From Muribaculaceae bacterium (GTDB taxonomy: Bacteria; Bacteroidota; Bacteroidia; Bacteroidales; Muribaculaceae), in the NCBI GenBank assembly GCA_009775125.1, contig VSPD01000023.1:1-38824 (forward strand): DNA of 38,824 bases. Direction: 5' to 3'. Each line of letters begins with the position of its first letter. Position 1 is the first letter of the stretch. Shown piece after piece: positions 33,165 through 38,824 of the stretch. The notes beneath the pieces were generated by a model that saw only the letters and a list, made by a program, of their open reading frames with translations, did no database searches and was not told where the DNA came from. The position numbers and the translations under genes were made by a program.

Positions 33165-34385
33165 ATGAATGTAGTTGACCGATTTCTTGATTATGTGAGA
33201 TTCGACACGCAAAGTGACGAATTGACAAATATGACGCCGTCGACACCCGGACAGATGATTTTTGCCCAGTATCTCCAGAAACGTCTCCAGGAGATGGGGC
33301 TCGAAGATATCTCTCTTGACGACAATGGCTATCTTATGGCCACTCTCCCTTCCAATACTGCCGACAATGTGCCAACCGTGGGCTTCATCGCTCACCTCGA
33401 CACGTCGCCCGACATGTCGGGCCGTCATGTAAAACCGCGTATTGTCGAGGCTTACGACGGCGGCGACATCACGCTCAATGCTGAGGAAGGTATTGTGCTG
33501 TCGCCCTCTGAATTTCCGGAACTGCTAAACTATGTCGGCCAGGATTTGATCGTGACCGACGGCACGACGCTTCTCGGCGCCGACGACAAGGCCGGCATCG
33601 CCGAAATTGTATCGGCTGTGGCCTATCTGAAAGAGCACCCCGAGATAAAGCACGGCAAAATCCGCATCGCTTTCAACCCCGATGAGGAAATCGGCCAGGG
33701 CGCGCACAAGTTTGACGTATCGCTTTTCGGCGCCGACTGGGCCTACACCATGGACGGAGGCGAAATCGGAGAATTGGAATACGAGAATTTCAACGCTGCC
33801 GTGGCCCGCGTATCGTTCAAGGGCCGCAACGTGCATCCGGGCTACGCCAAACACAAGATGATAAACTCGATGCGCATCGCCAACCAGTTCGTGATAATGC
33901 TTCCGCGCTGGGAAACTCCCGAACATACCGAGGAATATGAAGGATTCTATCATCTTGTGGGCATGGAAGGCTCTGTGGAGAAAACCGTGCTCACCTACAT
34001 AATCCGCGACCACGACCGCGACCGCTTCGAGCGTCGCAAGCGCGAGCTCGAGCATCTCGCCCGCAAAATCAACCATGAGTTCCCCGACTGCTGCACCCTC
34101 GAAATCAAGGACCAATACTACAATATGCGCGAGAAAATCGAGCCGGTGCGCCATATCATCGACATTGCCGAGGAGGCAATGCGCCGCTCCGACATCCAGC
34201 CGAATGTAGTGCCCATCCGCGGCGGCACAGACGGCGCACAGCTTTCGTTCAAGGGCCTTCCCTGCCCCAACATTTTCGCCGGCGGACTCAACTTCCACGG
34301 CCGCTACGAATTTGTGCCCATCCCCTCGATGGAGAAAGCTCAACAGGTTATCGTAGAAATAGCACGTCTTGTCGCAGAAAAATAA
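33165..34385 (+). CDS. pepT: Peptidase T (tripeptide aminopeptidase, M20B)
   Basis: 406 aa from the ATG at 33165; the earlier in-frame start lies inside the promoter. PepT removes the N-terminal residue from tripeptides in the cytoplasm with a two-zinc site. Ligand motifs: His77-Asp79 in FIAHLDTSPDMSG, the bridging Asp in LGADDKAG, the catalytic Glu pair in NPDEEIGQGAHKFD, Asp in YTMDGGEIGELEYENF and a late His in NFHGRYEFVP. A dimerisation domain is inserted near residues 210-315. It overlaps the miaA start by 17 nt. Together with aminopeptidase P in the window it points to peptide nutrition. Firm. Confidence 0.96.
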   Translation: MNVVDRFLDYVRFDTQSDELTNMTPSTPGQMIFAQYLQKRLQEMGLEDISLDDNGYLMATLPSNTADNVPTVGFIAHLDTSPDMSGRHVKPRIVEAYDGGDITLNAEEGIVLSPSEFPELLNYVGQDLIVTDGTTLLGADDKAGIAEIVSAVAYLKEHPEIKHGKIRIAFNPDEEIGQGAHKFDVSLFGADWAYTMDGGEIGELEYENFNAAVARVSFKGRNVHPGYAKHKMINSMRIANQFVIMLPRWETPEHTEEYEGFYHLVGMEGSVEKTVLTYIIRDHDRDRFERRKRELEHLARKINHEFPDCCTLEIKDQYYNMREKIEPVRHIIDIAEEAMRRSDIQPNVVPIRGGTDGAQLSFKGLPCPNIFAGGLNFHGRYEFVPIPSMEKAQQVIVEIARLVAEK

Positions 34386-35250
34386 ACTCATAGTCATAAC
34401 AGGCGCCACGGGCTCGGGAAAGAGCGCCGTGGCGCTTGATATTGCCCGACGGCTCGGATGCCACATCATATCTGCCGACTCACGGCAGATTTTCCGTGGC
34501 ATACCTATCGGCACTGCCGCCCCGACTGCCGACGAGCTCGCTGCCGTGCCCCATCATTTCGTGGCTGCGCTCGACCTCGACCGGCAATATTCCGCCGCAC
34601 AATACGAAGCCGACGTTATGGCACTGCTGCCGCGGCTGTGGGAGCAGAATCCGGTGCAGGTGATGTGCGGAGGGTCGATGATGTATATCGACGCCGTGGT
34701 ACGCGGCATCGACGAGCTGCCCACTATTTCACCCGAAGTGCGGGCCGGGGTAATGCGTCTTTATGAGGAGCATGGCCTCGACGCCGTGCGCGCCGAACTG
34801 CGTCGCCTCGATCCTGTCGGTGCCACCCGTGTCGACCCGGCAAATCCCCGGCGCAACATACATGCGCTCGAAATATGCATCGAGGCCGGAGTGCCCGCCT
34901 CCACGCTACTCACGGGGGAGACCAAAGAGCGTCCTTTCGACATAGAGATGTACTATCTGCCGATGGAGCGCGCCGAGCTGTTCGACAGAATCAACCGCCG
35001 CGTCGATGCAATGGTCATAGCCGGCCTTGTAGAGGAAGCGCGCAGCGTCTATCACTTGCGTCACCTTAACTCTCTCAACACCGTGGGCTACAAAGAACTG
35101 TTCGCGGCCTTCGACGGCACCATGCCCCTGCCCGTGGCCATCGAGCGCATCAAGAAAAACACACGCGTCTACGCCAAAAAGCAACTCACCTGGCTCCGCC
35201 GCTACCCTACCCTCTCCGATGCCCGCCTGCTCTACGACAAAATCAAATGA
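34369..35250 (+). CDS. miaA: tRNA dimethylallyltransferase
   Basis: 293 aa. MiaA adds a dimethylallyl group to A37 of tRNAs that read codons starting with U, which stabilises codon pairing. Motifs: P-loop TGATGSGKSA (11-20), the DSRQ segment in IISADSRQIFRGIPIGTA, and the catalytic/tRNA-binding region including GGSMMYIDAVVRGIDELP, NPRRNIHALEI and TVGYKELFAAF. Start is probably the TTG at 34369: no ATG or GTG precedes the P-loop. This makes a 17-nt overlap with pepT, so it is likely read from the pepT transcript by coupling. A palindrome follows the stop. Confidence 0.95.
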   Translation: MSQKNKLIVITGATGSGKSAVALDIARRLGCHIISADSRQIFRGIPIGTAAPTADELAAVPHHFVAALDLDRQYSAAQYEADVMALLPRLWEQNPVQVMCGGSMMYIDAVVRGIDELPTISPEVRAGVMRLYEEHGLDAVRAELRRLDPVGATRVDPANPRRNIHALEICIEAGVPASTLLTGETKERPFDIEMYYLPMERAELFDRINRRVDAMVIAGLVEEARSVYHLRHLNSLNTVGYKELFAAFDGTMPLPVAIERIKKNTRVYAKKQLTWLRRYPTLSDARLLYDKIK

Positions 35251-35272
35251 TAATCGTCAGCGGGAATCTATT

Positions 35273-35328
35273 AGGAACACAAGCCTCCGGCTTGTGGCAA
35301 TTTTCACAAGCCGGAGGCTTGTGCTCCT
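35273..35328. repeat. 24-bp inverted repeat downstream of miaA
   Basis: Arms 35273-35296 and 35305-35328 match at 23 of 24 positions around an 8-nt AT-rich loop. Each arm is itself a palindrome (ACAAGCC-tcc-GGCTTGT), so a four-way fold is possible. It could end the pepT-miaA transcript, although no T-run follows. Confidence 0.75.
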
Positions 35329-35391
35329 GCATACAAAACACTTGCAGTATATGCAGTATTTATTATGCTAAATAGGCTGTTTTTCTAAAAA

Positions 35392-35472
35392 ATACACTTT
35401 TCAAAAGATTTCAGCAAGTATTTTATACACTTTTCAATAAAAATTGAGGGGCTGTTTATACACTTCTCAATA
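35392..35472. repeat. Three direct repeats spaced 33 bp
   Basis: ATACACTT(T/C)TCAA begins at 35392, 35425 and 35458, an exact 33-bp period. The last copy ends about 25 bp before the -33 element of the next promoter. Confidence 0.6.
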
Positions 35473-35496
35473 AATCGGGGAAAAAGCGTGGGGGGA

Positions 35497-35527
35497 TTGC
35501 AGGATCGGGCAATTTGTTTTATCTTTG
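35497..35527 (+). promoter_or_regulatory. Bacteroidetes-type promoter for the gene at 35533
   Basis: TTG (35497-35499), 20 nt, then TATCTTTG (35520-35527). The ATG begins 5 nt later, which leaves little or no leader. Confidence 0.75.
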
Positions 35528-35532
35528 CGGAT

Positions 35533-36021
35533 ATGGATATGACTATTATGCTTGCTGTCGGCTTTTTCGGGTCGGCGGAGTTTTATATATTGCTGGCCGT
35601 GGTGGCGGCGGCTATTGTGGCGGCGGCGGCGCGTCCGGCATTCACAGGGCCGGTACGCGAGGAATTGCTGGCTGCCGAGCTGTTGCCGGCAATGCCGGGC
35701 GAAAAGGACGAACCGAGTATCGAATGTAGGTGCTCCGACGGCGGACGTGTCGTTTTTATACGTCATGGGCTCGACGGCATGACCGACTCTGGGGCGGTGA
35801 GCCTTGCGGTGAAAATAAAAGGGAATGATATTTCGATTGAAGAGCGGCTGTCGGCGGGCTCGATGTACGACGACCCTGTGGCCGACGCCATGTTCACTCT
35901 CGACAATCTTGCTCCGGCATTTTATCACATATCGTATCACAGCGACAAGCTGTCGCGTTTCGTGGCGTTCACGCTTCACAACCGCCCGGGAATAACGACG
36001 GTGAAATCGCTCAATCAGTAG
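35533..36021 (+). CDS. Membrane-anchored protein of unknown function
   Basis: 162 aa from the ATG at 35533 (another Met at codon 3). One hydrophobic stretch near the N-terminus (AEFYILLAVVAAAIVAAAA, about residues 15-33) would anchor it, followed by a soluble domain of about 125 aa with beta-rich character and no familiar motif. The promoter lies 5 nt upstream and three 33-bp repeats lie before that. Its 3' end overlaps the end of the converging ybaK gene by 11 bp. It has normal GC-rich codon use. A conserved Bacteroidales protein is likely but unproven. Confidence 0.7.
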   Translation: MDMTIMLAVGFFGSAEFYILLAVVAAAIVAAAARPAFTGPVREELLAAELLPAMPGEKDEPSIECRCSDGGRVVFIRHGLDGMTDSGAVSLAVKIKGNDISIEERLSAGSMYDDPVADAMFTLDNLAPAFYHISYHSDKLSRFVAFTLHNRPGITTVKSLNQ

Positions 36022-36499
36022 CGACAACAAGGTCGGCCACGGTGGCGCGGGTGAAAGCCACCAGGTCGGAGGGGGCGAGGCAGAGCTGAAGACCACGCTG
36101 GCCTGCGGAGATGTATATGCTGTCGAAATCGGAGGCTGTGGCATGGATGAAGACGGGATATGGCTTCTTCATGCCGATAGGCGAGCATCCACCGCGGATA
36201 TATCCCGTAAGGCCGAGCAATTCTTTCATCGCCACCATTTCCGCTTTCTTGTCGCCGAAAGCGCGGGCTGCTTTTTTGAGGTCGACCTCGCAGTTGCCTG
36301 GCACCACGCAGACGAAGATGCCGTTGCGCTCGCCACGAAGGACAAGAGTCTTGAACACGCGGTTGATGTCCTCGCCAAGGCTGTCGGCCACATGCTGGGC
36401 TGCAAGATCGTCGGGGTCGAATTCGTAAGGGATAAGGCTGTAAGCAATCTTGGCTTTGTCGAGCAACCGGGCGGCGTTTGTTTTTTCCAGTTTTTTCAT
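36011..36499 (-). CDS. ybaK: Cys-tRNA(Pro)/Cys-tRNA(Cys) deacylase, YbaK/EbsC type
   Basis: 162 aa, cytoplasmic. YbaK proteins hydrolyse tRNA-Pro wrongly charged with cysteine. The YbaK/ProX domain covers the chain, with the conserved Lys50 in RVFKTLVLRG (equivalent to E. coli Lys46, recalled), the central CVVPGNCEVDLKKAARAFG and the GGCSPIGMKKPYPVFIH segment. Length is typical. It starts 8 nt after the dnaG stop, so it is likely co-transcribed with dnaG. Identification is firm. Confidence 0.94.
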   Translation of the reverse strand: MKKLEKTNAARLLDKAKIAYSLIPYEFDPDDLAAQHVADSLGEDINRVFKTLVLRGERNGIFVCVVPGNCEVDLKKAARAFGDKKAEMVAMKELLGLTGYIRGGCSPIGMKKPYPVFIHATASDFDSIYISAGQRGLQLCLAPSDLVAFTRATVADLVVATD

Positions 36500-36507
36500 G
36501 AGGAGAA

Positions 36508-38688
36508 CTATTTTTGAGTGACAATACGGTCGCCGAGTCGTTTGGCAAACAGCGACTTGGCCTGAAAGAGGCTTTGCAGGTCGGCGACAAGAGCCTGTAT
36601 TTTTGCCGGGTCGGTATCCGGCGCAGACGACATGGCCTTAATAAGGGCCTGCGCGGCGGCAATCTCGCTGTCGATAACGCAGTATTTCAATTCCATGACC
36701 GCACGTGAGACGAGTTCGGGAAGCATCTCGCGCTCGGTGGCTACGTGCACATATTTGGTATGGATTTTCGAGAGCTGGTATTTTTCGACAATGAGGTCGG
36801 AAGCCACGCGGCGCACCGTATCGTCGGGATGCGACAGGAATGTGGATTCTGATATGTTTTCAAGAGCTTCGTCGAGGGTTGCGAAATATCCGGCATCGGC
36901 TTCTTCGGCAAGCTGAGCCTCGCGTATCTCAATATCGGCAAGGCCTTCGGCCTCACGGCGTATTTTTTCATGCCCTTCTTCGAGTATGCGACGACGCACT
37001 TCGTCTGCTTTGACCCGGGCATTTGCCACGGCGTCTTTCCATTCGCCACCGGCAAAAGCGACCACTTCATCAAAAATGCGGCGGAAAAGAGGGTCGATAA
37101 ATTCAATCTCGTCTGTTTCAAGTTCCGACGCTACAAACTCGAGCATGGAAAATGATTCGTCGGGGGTGTCGCCGGCGTTTATCTGCACCATGGCATATTT
37201 GAGCAGCAGGCGGACGATAGCTTGCTCACACTGGCGACGACGCCGGTCGGCAGACGTCAAAATAGGCGCGGCAACTGCGGGCTGAGCAGTAACGGCAGGC
37301 GAGGCTGTGGCCGATGCCGCTGCTGCGGCCGGCGCATCCGGTTGGGTGTCGGCCTCGTCAGAATACGGACGTTTTTCCGCAACGGCGGCAATTTCTTTCG
37401 TGAGGCGCAGGGCGAGAGTGCGCTCGTCGATTCCGAGCATACGCGATGTTTGGCGCACATATTCGGCACGCATCACCTCGTTTGGCACCACTGCAATGGA
37501 CCGGAGCACCTCGGTGACAACACCCGCCCGCTTTATGGGGTCGTTTTCCACGCCTTCGAGCAATATGCGTGTCTTAAACGAGATAAAGTCCACTTCGTGC
37601 GCCGCTATGTATTCCTCCACCTCGGTAAGAGAATGCGACTGCGCAAACGAGTCGGGGTCCTCACCGGGCGGGAGCAGGAGCACGCGGATGTTCATTTCTT
37701 CGGCAAGCAGCAGGTCGATGCCGCGGAGCGAGGCGTGTATACCGGCGGGGTCGGCGTCATAAATCACCGTTATATTTTTTGTAAAACGGTGCAATAGGCG
37801 AATCTGACCGATGGTGAGCGACGTGCCCGACGAGGCGACAACATTTTCGATGCCGAGCTGGTGCATGGATATCACGTCCATGTATCCCTCGACGAGAATA
37901 CATTTGTCTTGCTTCGAAATGGCCTGGCGCGCCTGATAGAGTCCGTAAAGCTCGTTGCTCTTGTGATAGACAGGAGTCTCAGGCGAGTTTACATACTTTG
38001 CTTTTTTCTTGTCGGACGACAGGATGCGTCCGCCGAAGGCGATTACACGCCCCGACACGGAGAAAATTGGATAAATGACGCGCCCGCGGTAGCGGTCGTA
38101 AAGCCCGCGGTCGGACTGCGCCACAAGTCCGGCCATAAGCAGGAACTTGTCGCTGAAACCTTTCGACTGCGCGTCGCGCAGGAGAGAGTCGCCACGGTCG
38201 AGGCTATAACCGAGACGGAATTTTTTTATCATCCGGTCGTTAATTCCTCGTTCGCGGAAATAGGCATAGCCTACATCGCGTCCTTCTTCGGTGTCGGCAA
38301 GGATGTGCTCGAAATGCCCGGCGGCGAAGGCGAGCACGGCGATGAGCGACTCACGCTCGGTCTCGGCTTCTCGCTCGGTGTCGGTCATCTCGCGGTCGAC
38401 AATCTCTATATTGTATTTCTTTGCGAGGTAGCGCAGCGCCTCGTTGTAGGACATGTTTTCAAGGTCCATGAGGAAGCTGACGGCCGAGCCGCCCTTTCCG
38501 CAACTGAAACATTTGAATATGCCCTTGGCTTTGGACACGGCAAAAGAGGGTGTGCGTTCGTTGTGGAACGGACATAGCCCCAAGTAGTTGGCTCCACGCT
38601 TGCGAAGCGACACGAAATCGCCCACCACCTCCACAATGTCGGTGGCGTCAAGGATTCTCTGCACTGTTTCCCTGTCGATGCGTTTCAT
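36508..38688 (-). CDS. dnaG: DNA primase
   Basis: 726 aa. DnaG makes RNA primers for replication. Domains: CHC2 zinc finger (ligands Cys39, His42, Cys60 and Cys63, within LCPFHNERTPSF and FKCFSCGKGGSAV), RNA-polymerase core with Toprim (about 255-345; ILVEGYMDVISMHQLG), a helical region to about 440, an Ala/Pro-rich linker (about 455-490), and a long C-terminal helicase-binding part. Length is ordinary for Bacteroidetes. The promoter's -7 element ends 4 nt before the ATG. The gene heads a minus-strand pair with ybaK. Firm. Confidence 0.96.
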   Translation of the reverse strand: MKRIDRETVQRILDATDIVEVVGDFVSLRKRGANYLGLCPFHNERTPSFAVSKAKGIFKCFSCGKGGSAVSFLMDLENMSYNEALRYLAKKYNIEIVDREMTDTEREAETERESLIAVLAFAAGHFEHILADTEEGRDVGYAYFRERGINDRMIKKFRLGYSLDRGDSLLRDAQSKGFSDKFLLMAGLVAQSDRGLYDRYRGRVIYPIFSVSGRVIAFGGRILSSDKKKAKYVNSPETPVYHKSNELYGLYQARQAISKQDKCILVEGYMDVISMHQLGIENVVASSGTSLTIGQIRLLHRFTKNITVIYDADPAGIHASLRGIDLLLAEEMNIRVLLLPPGEDPDSFAQSHSLTEVEEYIAAHEVDFISFKTRILLEGVENDPIKRAGVVTEVLRSIAVVPNEVMRAEYVRQTSRMLGIDERTLALRLTKEIAAVAEKRPYSDEADTQPDAPAAAAASATASPAVTAQPAVAAPILTSADRRRRQCEQAIVRLLLKYAMVQINAGDTPDESFSMLEFVASELETDEIEFIDPLFRRIFDEVVAFAGGEWKDAVANARVKADEVRRRILEEGHEKIRREAEGLADIEIREAQLAEEADAGYFATLDEALENISESTFLSHPDDTVRRVASDLIVEKYQLSKIHTKYVHVATEREMLPELVSRAVMELKYCVIDSEIAAAQALIKAMSSAPDTDPAKIQALVADLQSLFQAKSLFAKRLGDRIVTQK

Positions 38689-38692
38689 AATG

Positions 38693-38723
38693 CAAAAGTA
38701 CAGAAAAAAAGGTAAGCGTGCAA
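38693..38723 (-). promoter_or_regulatory. Bacteroidetes-type promoter for dnaG
   Basis: On the minus strand TTG (38721-38723), 20 nt, then TACTTTTG (38693-38700). The dnaG ATG is only 4 nt downstream. Confidence 0.8.
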
Positions 38724-38729
38724 TATAAT

Positions 38730-38758
38730 TTCGTAACTTTGCTTTCCGAAGTTACGAA
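38730..38758. promoter_or_regulatory. Palindrome over a plus-strand -7 element
   Basis: Inverted repeat TTCGTAACTT (38730-38739) and AAGTTACGAA (38749-38758) with a 9-nt spacer. A plus-strand TAACTTTG (38734-38741) overlaps the left arm, so this may be an operator for a gene beyond the right edge; the -33 position is weak. Confidence 0.5.
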
Positions 38759-38824
38759 AAGAGTGTAATTTATTGGAAATGAGCGTAGGTTAATTGCTCT
38801 TGATAGTAATAGGTTACGATTTAG

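Noticed and set aside
35392..35472. A short CRISPR array
   Set aside because: Only three short repeats (13 bp) with a 33-bp period, AT-rich spacers and no cas genes.

Overview
The window reads as a chromosomal segment of a gut-type Bacteroidales bacterium, most likely close to Muribaculaceae (inferred from gene content and style; no database was consulted). Support comes from Bacteroidetes-type promoters (TTG, 19-20 nt, TAnnTTTG) in front of several genes, a DUF4492 gene next to cydAB, SPI and SPII signal peptides of the usual Bacteroidetes form, and few Shine-Dalgarno sequences. Most genes are GC-rich housekeeping genes. Two stretches look accessory: the secreted-protein cluster at 368-5877 and an AT-rich patch at about 30.7-33.1 kb.

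Layout. 1-310: no protein gene, but a rod-shaped RNA fold of about 198 nt followed by a T-run, resembling 6S RNA. 368-5877: five co-directional genes for exported proteins (LPP20-like, DUF4384, unknown, Sel1-caspase, transglutaminase-like). A terminator with a competing antiterminator sits directly before the caspase gene. 5878-6278: palindromes between converging genes. 6279-8590 (minus): beta carbonic anhydrase, YqhD-like alcohol dehydrogenase, YigZ. 8593-8960: a MITE-like element with 33-bp inverted ends. 8960-12216 (minus): cytochrome bd oxidase operon preceded by DUF4492 and a small nucleotidyltransferase. 12323-21380 (plus): HAD phosphatase, aminopeptidase P, gamma carbonic anhydrase-like protein, phosphoesterase/beta-propeller protein, mfd, TrmH-type methyltransferase. 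21727-28479 (plus): a compact exopolysaccharide locus with outer-membrane export lipoprotein, Wzz-type protein with a decayed kinase domain, flippase, polymerase-like protein and one glycosyltransferase. 28483-30363 (minus): recX, prmC and an unknown gene. 30630-30701 (minus): tRNA-Arg(CCG) with promoter and terminator. 30.7-33.1 kb: a second rod-shaped palindrome and AT-rich unknown genes. 33165-35250 (plus): pepT and miaA. 35533-38688: a small membrane-anchored protein, then YbaK and dnaG on the minus strand.

How the genes work together. The first cluster probably acts in the cell envelope, where two cysteine-hydrolase folds are exported together with LPP20/DUF4384 partners; its biological role is unknown and it is the best candidate for an undescribed system. 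The cyd genes make a high-affinity terminal oxidase suited to a low-oxygen gut niche. The exopolysaccharide genes cover flipping, polymerisation and export but contain no initiating sugar-phosphate transferase, so the pathway must use genes elsewhere. Dispersed short palindromes (four related copies, plus other families) mark many intergenic gaps.
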